27,036 nucleotides of DNA. Source: RGDT01 sp964630925. Its GTDB lineage: Bacteria > Planctomycetota > Planctomycetia > Gemmatales > Gemmataceae. Numbering within the stretch: the first letter of the stretch is position 1; every line of letters starts with the position of its first letter. Shown here in pieces: positions 7,837 through 16,088 of the stretch. A program made the position numbers and the translations under genes. Where the stretch lies: positions 1 through 27,036 of the forward strand of contig CAZVZK010000142.1 in the NCBI GenBank assembly GCA_964630925.1, read 5' to 3'. The notes under the pieces were generated by a model, which did not search any database, was not told the DNA's origin, and saw nothing but the letters and a program-made list of their open reading frames with translations.

Positions 7837-8631
7837 TCACGGCTCCACCCCCGGCCCGCCCTCGCCGCGGACGAAGCGCTTCATCCGGTACTTGCCGGCG
7901 TTCTCCTTCAGCCACCTCTTCGCGGCCTCGGCGTGGGCGCGGAAGTCCATCGGCGGCGCCCAGCCGTCGGCGGCGGTGAGATTCAGCCGCCCGAAGGCGG
8001 CCTGAGGGTTGGCCCCGTAGCCGCCCGACCAGTCGCCCTCGGCCAGGGCCTGGAGGATCAACTTGCTCTCCTCGCCGGGGACGGCCTCCGTCTTCGCATC
8101 GGCCCCAGGGGCGGTGTGGTAGCGGATCGTCAGCATCGACGCCGCCAGGGACCGGGCCGAGGCGTCCTTGTCCTTGAGGGCCTTCATGGGGTCGGCCAGG
8201 AAGCCGCCGAGCTTCTTCGCCTCGGCCACGCGGGCCGCGAACTGCGGGTTGCCCGCCGATCGGACGACGGAATAGAAGGAGTCGGCGACGTAGGTGTTCT
8301 TCCGCGTCGGGTGCTTGCGGAGGAGGAACAGGGCCTCGTCGCCCTTGGCCAGCGTGACGCCCGGACGCTTGCCCATCCGGGCGAAGAAGCCGACCTCGAC
8401 GTTCTTGCCGGGGCGCCCGAGGTGGTCGGCGGAGACGGTGACGCGGGCGATCTGCATGTCGCGGGCGTCGCCCTTGAACATCTCCGCCTTGACGGCCTTG
8501 TCGTCCACGGCGGCCACCTTGCCGACGAACACGGCGTCGCACCCGGCCATCTGGAGGGGCACCGACAGGGGCGCCATCGGGGCGGCCAGGACGCCCGACA
8601 CGATCAGCGCCGACAGCAGCAGGACACGCAT
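7837..8631 (-). CDS. Exported tandem-array paralog 5
   Basis: 264 residues with signal peptide MRVLLLSALIVSGVLAAP and a strong GGAGGGGAG ribosome site upstream. Seen: AGCDAVFVGKVAAVDDKAVKAEMFKGDARDMQIARVTVSADHLG, where the MFKGD.RDM segment is shared with copies 1 and 2. Then ALFLLRKHPTRKNTYVADSFYS, FLADPMKALKDKDASARSLAASMLTIRYHT, ESKLILQALAEGDWSGG, AADGWAPPMDF, AAKRWLKENAGKYRMKRFVRGEGG and a terminal VEP. It is near the family consensus and makes a good query. Function unknown. Confidence 0.87.
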   Translation of the reverse strand: MRVLLLSALIVSGVLAAPMAPLSVPLQMAGCDAVFVGKVAAVDDKAVKAEMFKGDARDMQIARVTVSADHLGRPGKNVEVGFFARMGKRPGVTLAKGDEALFLLRKHPTRKNTYVADSFYSVVRSAGNPQFAARVAEAKKLGGFLADPMKALKDKDASARSLAASMLTIRYHTAPGADAKTEAVPGEESKLILQALAEGDWSGGYGANPQAAFGRLNLTAADGWAPPMDFRAHAEAAKRWLKENAGKYRMKRFVRGEGGPGVEP

Positions 8632-8647
8632 CGTCTCCCCTCCACGA

Positions 8648-9475
8648 TCAAGGCTCGGCGGACGTGCCCGTGTCCGGGCGGACGAACCGCGTCAGCTTGA
8701 ACTTGCCCGCGTTCTCACGCAGCCACTTCTTCGCGTCGTCCTGGAACGTGGCGAAGTTCTTCGGCGGCGTCCAGCCATCGGCGGCGGTCATGCCGAGCTG
8801 GTGGAAGACGTTCTGCGGGTGCATCTGATACCCGCCACGCCCCCCGCCCTTCCAGTCGGCGTCGGCCAAGGCCTCGAGGATCAACTTGCTCTCCGCGGCC
8901 GGCACCGTCTCGGTCTTGGCGCCGGACGCGGCCGTCTTGTAGCGGGTGACGAGGAGGACGGCGGCGAAGGCGCGGTCGGCGGCGTCCTTCGCCTTCAGCC
9001 CCTTCATGGGGTCCGACAGCAGGGCGGCGGCGGCCTTCGCCTCGGCCACCTGGCCCTTGAACCCGCCGTTGTCCCTGGCGTTGATGGTGGCCTCGAACAT
9101 CTCGGCGACGTAGGTGTTCTTGCGGGTGGGGTGCCTGCGGGCGAAGAACAGCACCTCGTCGCCCTTGGCGGGCGCCGGGCCGCCGAAGCCGAAGCGGCGT
9201 CCGCCCTCGGGGTAGTAGGCGACCTCGATGTTCTTGCCGACCCGTCCCTGCAGGTCGGCGCTGACCACGAGGGTGGCGAGGTGCAGGTCCCTGCCGTCGC
9301 CGGTCAAACCCTTCGGCTTGGTATCGACCTCCGTCACCTTGCCGACGAACACCGCGTCTGCCTGGGCGACGCGCAGCGCCACCGGCGGCGGCTCCGCGAT
9401 CCGCTTCGCGTTGGCGTTCACCGCCATCAGGCCGAGCGTCACCGCGCCGAGCCACGCCATCAATGCCATCCTCAT
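8648..9475 (-). CDS. Exported tandem-array paralog 4
   Basis: 275 residues with signal peptide MRMALMAWLGAVTLGLMAVNANA; ATG at 9475 follows CGGAGA. Seen: PPPVALRVAQADAVFVGKVTEVD, LATLVVSADLQGRVGKNIEVAYY, a Gly-rich insertion (RRFGFGGPAPAKGDE), VLFFARRHPTRKNTYVAEMFEA, LLSDPMKGLKAKDAADRAFAAVLLVTRYKT, ESKLILEALADADWKGG, AADGWTPPKNFATFQDDAKKW, ending AEP. Closest to paralog 3, with which it shares PPPxAxRVAQADAxFVGKVT and HPTRKNTYVAEM. Function unknown. Confidence 0.87.
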   Translation of the reverse strand: MRMALMAWLGAVTLGLMAVNANAKRIAEPPPVALRVAQADAVFVGKVTEVDTKPKGLTGDGRDLHLATLVVSADLQGRVGKNIEVAYYPEGGRRFGFGGPAPAKGDEVLFFARRHPTRKNTYVAEMFEATINARDNGGFKGQVAEAKAAAALLSDPMKGLKAKDAADRAFAAVLLVTRYKTAASGAKTETVPAAESKLILEALADADWKGGGRGGYQMHPQNVFHQLGMTAADGWTPPKNFATFQDDAKKWLRENAGKFKLTRFVRPDTGTSAEP

Positions 9476-9502
9476 CTCGTCAGTCTCCGTTGGGGTGCGG
9501 GT

Positions 9503-10327
9503 TCACGGCTCGATGGGCTTGCCCATCTCGGGCCGGGCGTAGCGCGTCATTTTGAACTTGCCGGCGTTGTCCTTGAGCCACTTCCTGGCCTCCTCGGCGA
9601 ACTTCGTGAAGTCCTTGGGGGCGGTCCAGCCGTCGGCCGCCGTCGCGCCGAGTCGGGCGAAGATGCCCCGCGCCGCCAGCTGGTAGCCGCCCGGGGGCGC
9701 GGCGTCCCAGTCGGCGTCGGCGAGCGCCTCGAGGATCAGCTTGCTCTCCGCCGCCGGCACGGCCTCGGTCTTCGGCTCGGCCCCGCTGGCCGGGGTCTTG
9801 TAGCGCGTCACGAGCAGGGAGGCGGCGAGCTGGCGCTCGGCGGCGTCCTTGCTCTTGAGCGCCTTCATGGGGTCGGCGAGGGCGGCGGCGGCCTTCTTCG
9901 CCTCGGCGACCTGCGTCTTGAACTCGGGGTTGTCCTTCTCGGACGAGGCGCTGAAGTACATCTCGGCGACGTAGGTGTTCTTGCGTGTCGGGTGTTTGCG
10001 CACGAAGAAGATCGCCTCGGAATCCTTGGCGAGTGTCGTGCCGGGGATGCGGCCGCCGCCGGGGAAGAAGCCGACCTCGACGTTCTTGGGCACGCCGCCG
10101 AGCAGGGCGGCGGACACGACGACCTCGGCGACCTGCATCTCGCGCTCGTCGCCCTTCTCCAATCCGGCGGGGATCATCTTGGGGCCGAAGCCGGTCACCT
10201 TGCCGACGAAGGTGGCGTCGGCCTGGGCGACGCGGACGGCGATCGGCGGGGGCGCGATGCGCCGCGCGAGCGCGGGGGAAGCGACGACGATGACGGCGAT
10301 GAGTGCGGACAGCCAGCGGGTGCTCAT
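9503..10327 (-). CDS. Exported tandem-array paralog 3
   Basis: 274 residues from the ATG at 10327. The frame is open to 10390, but that extension covers a hairpin and lacks a signal sequence, whereas MSTRWLSALIAVIVVASPALA starts at 10327 behind GGAGAG. Seen: PPPIAVRVAQADATFVGKVTGFG, VAEVVVSAALLGGVPKNVEVGFF, AIFFVRKHPTRKNTYVAEMYFSA, ALADPMKALKSKDAAERQLAASLLVTRYKT, ESKLILEALADADWD, AADGWTAPKDFTKF, ARKWLKDNAGKFKMTRYARPEMG, ending IEP. Sister of paralog 4. Function unknown. Confidence 0.87.
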   Translation of the reverse strand: MSTRWLSALIAVIVVASPALARRIAPPPIAVRVAQADATFVGKVTGFGPKMIPAGLEKGDEREMQVAEVVVSAALLGGVPKNVEVGFFPGGGRIPGTTLAKDSEAIFFVRKHPTRKNTYVAEMYFSASSEKDNPEFKTQVAEAKKAAAALADPMKALKSKDAAERQLAASLLVTRYKTPASGAEPKTEAVPAAESKLILEALADADWDAAPPGGYQLAARGIFARLGATAADGWTAPKDFTKFAEEARKWLKDNAGKFKMTRYARPEMGKPIEP

Positions 10328-10357
10328 TCGGGTTCTCTCCGGGCGTTGATCAGGCGG

Positions 10358-10379
10358 GCCGGGGGCGTCGGCCCCCGGC
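10358..10379. terminator. Strong GC hairpin between array genes 2 and 3
   Basis: GCCGGGGGC (10358-10366), loop GTCG, GCCCCCGGC (10371-10379): a perfect 9-bp stem inside the 75-bp gap between paralogs 2 and 3. There is no T-run on the minus strand, so it may be an attenuator, an RNA-processing or stability element, or just a GC palindrome, rather than a full terminator. Confidence 0.45.
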
Positions 10380-10402
10380 TTGGTAGCCATCGCGATGTAA
10401 CC

Positions 10403-11284
10403 TCACTTCGCCGGCGCACCGGGCTCCTCGCTGGGGCCGCCCTCGTCGCGGACGAAACGCTTCATCTTGAACTTGCCGGCGTTGTCCTTGAGCCACTTCT
10501 TGGCGGCGGCGGGGACCTCCTTGAAGTCCATGGGCTGCGTCCAGCCGTCGGCGGGGGTCAGGCCGAGCTGGAAGAACGCCTGCTGGGCGTTCAGCTCGCC
10601 GAAGCGGACGCCCCCCTTGGGTGCCCAGTCGGCGTCGGCGAGCGTCTCCAGGATCAGCTTCGACTGCTCGGCGGGCACGGCCTCGGTCTTCTCCTCGGCG
10701 CCGGGGGCCGGGGTGCGGTAACGGCTGACGAGGAGGGTGGCGGTCTTCAGACGCTCCGCGGCGTCCTTGGCCTTGAGGCCCTTCATGGGGTCGGCCAGGA
10801 GCCTGGCCGTCACCTTCATCTCCTTCAGCTCGCCGTCGAAGCCGGGGTTGCCGGCCTTCTGCACGAAGCCCTGGAAGTCGGCGAAGACGTACACGTCCTT
10901 CATCGTCGGGTGCTTGTGCAGGAGGAGGGCGCCCTCCATGTCCTTGGTGAGCTGGATGCCGAAGCCGCGGCCGATGGGCGGGCGGGGCCGCCCGCCGATG
11001 CCCCCCATCTCCGGCAGGAAGAAGCCGACCTTCACCTCGCGCATGCCCTTGCCGAGGATCGTCTCGCTGACGCGCACGGTGGCGATCTTCATCTCGCGTG
11101 TGTCGTCCTTGAACATGTTGGCCTTGACCGCCTTGTCGCTGACCTCCGTCACCTTGCCGACGTAGGCCGCCGTCGCCGTCGCCAGGCGCTGCGGCGCGGG
11201 GGGCAGGGCGATCATCAGGGCGTAGGCCGACAGGGTGCCGACGGTGAGCAGGCCGACAAGGGCTGCTATGCTTCGGTGCTTCAT
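10403..11284 (-). CDS. Exported tandem-array paralog 2 (C-terminally extended)
   Basis: 293 residues, the longest copy. Signal peptide MKHRSIAALVGLLTVGTLSAYA. Seen: ATATAAYVGKVTEVSDKAVKANMFKDDTREMKIATVRVSETILG, a Pro/Gly-rich insertion (GGIGGRPRPPIGRGFG), LLLHKHPTMKDVYVFADF, LLADPMKGLKAKDAAERLKTATLLVSRYRT, QSKLILETLADADW, PADGWTQPMDFKEVPAAAKKW. Other copies stop right after Glu-Pro, but this one continues into GAPAK, apparently because the ancestral stop was lost and former spacer is now read. Very close to paralog 1 at both protein and DNA level. Function unknown. Confidence 0.87.
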   Translation of the reverse strand: MKHRSIAALVGLLTVGTLSAYALMIALPPAPQRLATATAAYVGKVTEVSDKAVKANMFKDDTREMKIATVRVSETILGKGMREVKVGFFLPEMGGIGGRPRPPIGRGFGIQLTKDMEGALLLHKHPTMKDVYVFADFQGFVQKAGNPGFDGELKEMKVTARLLADPMKGLKAKDAAERLKTATLLVSRYRTPAPGAEEKTEAVPAEQSKLILETLADADWAPKGGVRFGELNAQQAFFQLGLTPADGWTQPMDFKEVPAAAKKWLKDNAGKFKMKRFVRDEGGPSEEPGAPAK

Positions 11285-11359
11285 CTGGGATCCTCGGTGC
11301 TGGTCGGGTGGAGAGTCTTGTGCCGTCGAACGGGCCGGCGGATCGCCCCCGGCCCCAAT

Positions 11360-11381
11360 TTCATCCTTCAGCCTTCATCCT
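11360..11381. repeat. Short TTCATCCTTCAGCC-type microrepeat
   Basis: In the 103-bp gap between paralogs 1 and 2 the word TTCATCCT occurs twice around CAGCC (11360-11381). From memory, CTTCATCCTTC-type runs are common intergenic filler in planctomycete genomes. No function is inferred; it marks the gap as non-coding. Confidence 0.45.
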
Positions 11382-11387
11382 CGGAGA

Positions 11388-12242
11388 TCAGGGCTCCTCG
11401 CCGGGGCCGCCCTCATCGCGGGCGAAGCGCTTCATCTTGTACTTGCCGGCGTTCTCCTTGAGCCACTTCTTGGCGGCGGCGGGGAACTCCTTGAAGTCCT
11501 TGGGCTGCGTCCAGCCGTCGGCGGGGGTCAGGCCGAGCTGGAAGAACGCCTGCTGGGAGCTGGGCTCGCCGAAGCGGACGCCCTTGGCCGGATCCCAGCT
11601 CTCCTCCAGGGTCTCGAGGAGGAGCTTGGACTCGGCGGCGGGCACGTCTTCGGTCTTCGTCACACCGGGCACCGCAGTGCGGTAGCGGCTGACGAGGAGG
11701 GTCGCCACCTTGAGGCGCTCGGCGGCGTCCTTCGACTTGAGGCCCTTCATGGGGTCGGCGATGGCCTTGACGTTCTCCTTCATGGCCTTGACCTCGGTGT
11801 CGAAGTTGGGGTTGCCCGCCTTCTGCACGAGGCCGTCGTAGCCGGCGAAGACGTACACGTCCTTCATCGTGGGGTGCTTGTGGAGGAGGACGACGGCCTC
11901 CATGTCCTTGGTGAGCTGGGGGCCGAAGCCGCGGCTGGTGATGGGGCCGCCCGCCTTGCCGGCGCCGGTGATGAACCCGATCTTGACCTCGCGTGTGCCC
12001 TTGCCGAGGATCTTCTCGGAGACGCGGAAGGTGGCGATCTTCATGTCGCGCTCGTCGCCCTTGAACATCTCCGCCTTGACCGCCTTGTCGCTGACCTCCG
12101 TCACCTTGCCGCCGTAGGCCGCCGTGGCGGTGACGATGCGGGCGGCCATCGCGCCGGGCGGCAGGGCGATGCGGAGGGCCAGCGCCGACGAGGATAGGAG
12201 GAGGAGGCCGGCGAGGCCGGCGATCATGCGGTGCTTCATCAT
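11388..12242 (-). CDS. Exported tandem-array paralog 1 (first gene of array)
   Basis: 284 residues, promoter-proximal copy. ATG at 12242 (a second at 12239) follows GAGAGGGG. Signal peptide to about SSALA. Seen: TATAAYGGKVTEVSDKAVKAEMFKGDERDMKIATFRVSEKILG, VVLLHKHPTMKDVYVFAGYDG, IADPMKGLKSKDAAERLKVATLLVSRYRT, ESKLLLETLEESW, QQAFFQLGLTPADGWTQPKDF, AAAKKWLKENAGKYKMKRFARDEGG, ending EEP. The common VGK is GGK here. The last third is almost identical in DNA to paralog 2, pointing to a recent duplication or gene conversion. The kinase gene lies 243 bp upstream on the same strand. Function unknown. Confidence 0.87.
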   Translation of the reverse strand: MMKHRMIAGLAGLLLLSSSALALRIALPPGAMAARIVTATAAYGGKVTEVSDKAVKAEMFKGDERDMKIATFRVSEKILGKGTREVKIGFITGAGKAGGPITSRGFGPQLTKDMEAVVLLHKHPTMKDVYVFAGYDGLVQKAGNPNFDTEVKAMKENVKAIADPMKGLKSKDAAERLKVATLLVSRYRTAVPGVTKTEDVPAAESKLLLETLEESWDPAKGVRFGEPSSQQAFFQLGLTPADGWTQPKDFKEFPAAAKKWLKENAGKYKMKRFARDEGGPGEEP

Positions 12243-12485
12243 CAGTACCCCTCTCAGGACTCTGCGGATAATACGCGGTCACAACTCCAGGCAGGGAGCG
12301 TACATCCTAGACGTGCGATGGCGTCCGTGGATTGGCCGGGTGCGCGGATTCATGAAAGCGCCCCGCCGGCGACGGGAGATCTGTTTTACCGGGGGCGGGA
12401 GGCGTTGGCGAGGGCGGATCTCGCGTAGGATAGAGGGATCGGCCTACGGCGCGTGAAGGGGGGCGGCGGATGACGGATGGACGGG
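12243..12485. other. Gap between kinase and array; probable array promoter region
   Basis: No convincing gene: short frames here lack ribosome sites and family features. On the minus strand a -10-like TATTAT lies at 12273-12268, about 25 nt before the array start, without a good -35 at 16-18 nt. A weak inverted repeat (CGTAGG 12424-12429 / CCTACG 12443-12448) lies downstream of the kinase stop and could be a terminator. Whether the kinase transcript reads into the array cannot be told from sequence. Confidence 0.35.
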
Positions 12486-15400
12486 CTACTTCGGGAGCGC
12501 CGCCTTCACGTCGGCCCAGAGGCGTTCGCACGCCTGCCGCTCCTCGGGCGGCAGGGCCTTGCGCGCGTCGGCGTCGCGCAGGCCGGCGAGGTCGGGGTCA
12601 TTCTGCCAGTTGGCCAGGGCGGCGCGGGCCTTGTCGGCCTCGCCGGGCCACCAGTTCTTCAGTTGCCGTTGCCGGGCCGCCAGCTCGGCGCGCAGCCAGG
12701 TGAGAGCCTGCCGCCGCAGGGCGCGCCGCGTCTTGTCGTCGAGCATGCCGGCATCGCGGCCCTTGCCAGCCGCAGCCAGCGCAGCCGAACAGGCGGCGTT
12801 GTAGCGGACGTGGGCGTCTAGGTTTGTCGCCAGTTTCGGCGCGGCGGCGAAGGCGTCGGCGGCGAAGCGGGCTGCCGCCAGGTGCCACTTCCAGATCACG
12901 CAAATGCTGGCGAGGCCGATCCGCTCAGCGGCATCGGCGGGCTGGAGCTTGCCAGCCAGGACATCCGGCAACTTCTGCTCCAAGGCCAGCATCAGGCGGC
13001 ATTGTTGGAGTTGCAGGGACAGGAACTTACGGAAGCCGTGGTCGGGCGGCAGCAGTGCCAGGCAGCGCCGAAGGGAGGCCTCCGCCTCGGCGAACTCCCC
13101 GTTTCGATACAACGCCAAACCCAATGCGGCGAGGGCCTGGACGTGCTTCGGCTCGGCCTTGATGGCTTCGCGGTAGCGGGCGATGGCGTCTTCGACCTTC
13201 CCTTTGCCCTCCAGGGCTCGACCGAGGCCGTACCAGGTAGAGGCGGCCTTGGAACCGAGGGCGATGGCCTTCTGGTAGCAATCGATGGCTTCGTCGAGGT
13301 CGCGCATCTTGTTGACCAGCATCGCGCCGAGGCTTTCGTGGGCGGCCACGTCCTTGGGGCGGACCGCGATGGCCTCGCGGTAGGCGGCGATGGCCTCGTC
13401 CGTCTTTCCTTGCTTGTTCAGGGCGTTGCCGAGTTCCCTGTGAGAGTTGGCGACCTTCCGATCACGTTCGATGGCCTCGCGGTAGCAGGCGATGGCATCA
13501 TCCACCTTCCCCTGCTTGTAAAGGGAGCGGCCAAGGTTGTGATGGGCGTCGGCCATGTTCGGATCGATGCGGATGGCCTCTCGGAACGCGGCGATAGCCT
13601 TGGCTGCCTTCCCCTGCTCGTCAAAGACAGCTCCGAGGTTGTTGTGGGCATTGGCCAGCCTTGGGGCGATGGCGATGGCCTTTTGGAGCCAGCCGATGGC
13701 CTCCTCCAGTTTCCCCTGCTTGTAGAGGGCGCGGCCGAGGTTGCCGTGGGCCGAAGCGAACTTCGGATCGCGTTTGATGGCCTGGTGGTAGGCGGCGATA
13801 GCACCGTCATAGTCAAGGATGTCCGCCAGGGCCACACCCAAGTTGTAGTGGGCCGCGGCGCTGCCGGGGCGGGCCGCGACCGTTGCCGTCGCGAAGCGAA
13901 CCTCCTCCTCCCGCCCCTTGAAGGCACCGGTCAACTGGAGGTTGACCCAGAAATCGCCGGGGAACCGCTGCCAGGCGAAGCGCAGCACCTCGATAGACCT
14001 CTTCTTCTCACCGGCCAGGGCGAGCAGGCGGGCCAGCAGGAGCAGGCTTTCCGCCGGCTGCCGCTCCAGGGTCGCCACGTCCTCCGCCTGCTTCTTCAAC
14101 ACCTCGGCCGCCACGAGCGGGCGACCGAACGTCTCCCGCAAACGGTTGCGCCACGGATCGGGGTCCGCCCGCCGCGCCGCCTCGGCCAACTGCTGCCACG
14201 ACCGCACGCCCTTGTCCAACGCAAATTTGGTCCTGCGTATCCTGCACCACTCGTCCAGGGCGGCCACGATCTCCACCGTCCCCGGCCTGCCGCCCAGCCT
14301 GGCCCCCGCCTCCTCTGCCGTCGCCACGTCCAGATCTACCCCGAACGCGCGGAAGGCGTCGGCGTACTCGCGATCAGCACGCTTGGAGTCCCAGTGCTCG
14401 CTCCGCTCGCCCCGGATGGCCTCCAGCTGCGCCAGCAGCGTCCGCTCGGCGAGCGCATCCCGTGCCGCCAGTTCGGCCTTTCTCCGGCCCCGGTCCAGCC
14501 CGGCCCGCGCCGCCGCCACGCGCTCGCGGAGCGCCGCGTCGTCCTCGCCCTGCCCCAGCAGCGCCTCGGCGTGCTTCATCTCGGCCCCGGCCTCGGTCCA
14601 GGCCGACAGGTCGCCCGGCGCGGACGCCGCCTTGCCGACCAGCACGGCTACCTTGCCCAGCCCCTCATCGACGACCCGCGCCCTGGCGGCGAGCCGCAAG
14701 CCGTGCTGGTGCCGGATCCAGACGTAGCCCCCGCCGCCCAGCAGGAGAGTTGCCAGCACGGAGGCCGCCAGAGCCAACTGCACGCGCCGGCGCTTGGCCT
14801 CCTCGGCGGCCTTCACCTCGGCCCGCGCTCGCTCCATCTCCGCCTGCCTCAGCCGCTCCGCCACGGAACGCTGATGGGCCGTCGCCGCCTCCGCCACCTC
14901 CCCCGCGTGCCGGGGCCGCCCCGCCGGCTCCGCCGTCAGGCAGCGCCTCGCCAGCGCCGCCAGCCCCGCATCCGCGCCGCAGGCGTCCAGGCGCGCCCTC
15001 GCCCCGGCCAGGTCGCCCTTGCGGGCCAGGCGCATGGCCTCGGCGTTCTTGCCGGGGAAGGGCGGCATGCCCGTCAGGATCTCGCAAAGGATCGCCCCCA
15101 GCCCGAACACGTCGGCGCGCTCGTCCACCAGGTCCACCTCGCCGCGCGCCTGCTCGGGGGCCATGTACGACGGCGTGCCCAGCACCGTCCCCGCCTCGGT
15201 GTCGCCATCGCCGCCACGCGCCGTGGCGATGATGCTCGCCGCCTCCTCCGTCGCCTCCTTCGCCAGCACCTTTGCCAACCCCCAGTCCATGACCTGCACC
15301 TCGCCGAACGCCCCGACCATGACATTGGCGGGCTTGAGGTCGCGGTGGATGACGCCCTTGTCGTGGGCGAAGGCCATCGTCTGGCACACCGCCTCGAAGA

Positions 15401-16010
15401 CCGACACGAAGCGCGGCAGGTCCTCGGCGGGGGACTGCCGCTGCTTGAGGAGGTCCGCCAGCGTCCGGCCCTTGACGAGTTTCATGGTGAAGTAGGGCCG
15501 GCTGCCGCCCCTGCCGCCCATCTCGTAGACGGGGACGATGCCAGGGTGCTGCAACTGCCCGGCGATGCGGGCCTCCTCGACGAAGCGCTGCACCAGCTCG
15601 GTGCGTCCCGCGTGGGTCTCCAGCAGCACCTTGACGGCCACGTCGCGGCCCATCTCGGCGTCGTGGCCGCGCAGCACCTCCCCCATGCCGCCGCGTCCGA
15701 GCTGCCCGTCCATGCGGTAGCGTTCCGGCAGCCCGGCCGCCTCCCCGGCGGCCTCCGCGGCCCCGGCGCCGGGGGACGTCTCGCCGTCGGACACGCCCGC
15801 GAGGGCGCGTACGACGGGGCCGGCCGCCGGCAAGGGCGGGCCGCTGAGGAAGCCGCCCGCGCCGTCGTGGGCGGCGAGCAGCGCCTCCACCTCGCGCAAC
15901 AGCGAGGCGTCACCGCCGCACGCCGCGAGGACGAAGGAGGGGCGCTGGGCGGCGGGCCGCTCCACGGCGTCGGCGAAGATCTCGTTGGCACGCGGGCTCC
16001 AGGCGGCCAT
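12486..16010 (-). CDS. Membrane Ser/Thr protein kinase with C-terminal TPR repeats
   Basis: 1174 residues. The N-terminal 95 residues (ERPAAQRPSFVLAACGGDASLLREVEALLAAH) are an element I recall from planctomycete kinases. The kinase domain is about 98-378: glycine loop GRGGMGEV (105-112), VAVK (K127), HRDLKPANV (222-230, D224), DWG in place of DFG (242-244) and the APEQARG activation-segment end (284-290). A coiled Ala/Glu/Arg stretch precedes one TM helix (about 409-432). The outer part has eight TPR units of 34 residues (about 718-990) and an Ala-rich tail with RYNAACSAALA and DPDLAGLRD. An intracellular kinase with an external TPR sensor is the likely topology. ATG at 16010 follows AGGAG. 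Co-directional with the sigma gene 78 bp upstream. Confidence 0.93.
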   Translation of the reverse strand: MAAWSPRANEIFADAVERPAAQRPSFVLAACGGDASLLREVEALLAAHDGAGGFLSGPPLPAAGPVVRALAGVSDGETSPGAGAAEAAGEAAGLPERYRMDGQLGRGGMGEVLRGHDAEMGRDVAVKVLLETHAGRTELVQRFVEEARIAGQLQHPGIVPVYEMGGRGGSRPYFTMKLVKGRTLADLLKQRQSPAEDLPRFVSVFEAVCQTMAFAHDKGVIHRDLKPANVMVGAFGEVQVMDWGLAKVLAKEATEEAASIIATARGGDGDTEAGTVLGTPSYMAPEQARGEVDLVDERADVFGLGAILCEILTGMPPFPGKNAEAMRLARKGDLAGARARLDACGADAGLAALARRCLTAEPAGRPRHAGEVAEAATAHQRSVAERLRQAEMERARAEVKAAEEAKRRRVQLALAASVLATLLLGGGGYVWIRHQHGLRLAARARVVDEGLGKVAVLVGKAASAPGDLSAWTEAGAEMKHAEALLGQGEDDAALRERVAAARAGLDRGRRKAELAARDALAERTLLAQLEAIRGERSEHWDSKRADREYADAFRAFGVDLDVATAEEAGARLGGRPGTVEIVAALDEWCRIRRTKFALDKGVRSWQQLAEAARRADPDPWRNRLRETFGRPLVAAEVLKKQAEDVATLERQPAESLLLLARLLALAGEKKRSIEVLRFAWQRFPGDFWVNLQLTGAFKGREEEVRFATATVAARPGSAAAHYNLGVALADILDYDGAIAAYHQAIKRDPKFASAHGNLGRALYKQGKLEEAIGWLQKAIAIAPRLANAHNNLGAVFDEQGKAAKAIAAFREAIRIDPNMADAHHNLGRSLYKQGKVDDAIACYREAIERDRKVANSHRELGNALNKQGKTDEAIAAYREAIAVRPKDVAAHESLGAMLVNKMRDLDEAIDCYQKAIALGSKAASTWYGLGRALEGKGKVEDAIARYREAIKAEPKHVQALAALGLALYRNGEFAEAEASLRRCLALLPPDHGFRKFLSLQLQQCRLMLALEQKLPDVLAGKLQPADAAERIGLASICVIWKWHLAAARFAADAFAAAPKLATNLDAHVRYNAACSAALAAAGKGRDAGMLDDKTRRALRRQALTWLRAELAARQRQLKNWWPGEADKARAALANWQNDPDLAGLRDADARKALPPEERQACERLWADVKAALPK

Positions 16011-16088
16011 GACGGCTCCTCTCTGTCGTCGGTTGCCCCATCATGCGCATTCGGCGGGCGAGTTGCACCGGGATTCCGCCTGGAATCT

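Noticed and set aside
10328..10390. Upstream start at 10390 for array gene 3
   Set aside because: It would put a hairpin-coded, Pro-rich stretch before the signal peptide; the ATG at 10327 has a ribosome site and starts the signal peptide directly.
8294..11461. A 1055-codon open frame on the plus strand
   Set aside because: It is exactly antisense to paralogs of the array; the translation is low-complexity (repeated LGLRLGAGRG-like text) and results from GC-rich third positions removing stops.
12243..12485. Small frames such as one beginning at 12231 or 12307
   Set aside because: No ribosome site, no recognisable features, and they overlap the likely promoter and terminator region.
15282..15288. 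Kinase DWG (instead of DFG) as a sign of inactivity
   Set aside because: The metal-binding Asp is kept and DWG is, from memory, common in active-looking planctomycete kinases; all other catalytic residues are present.
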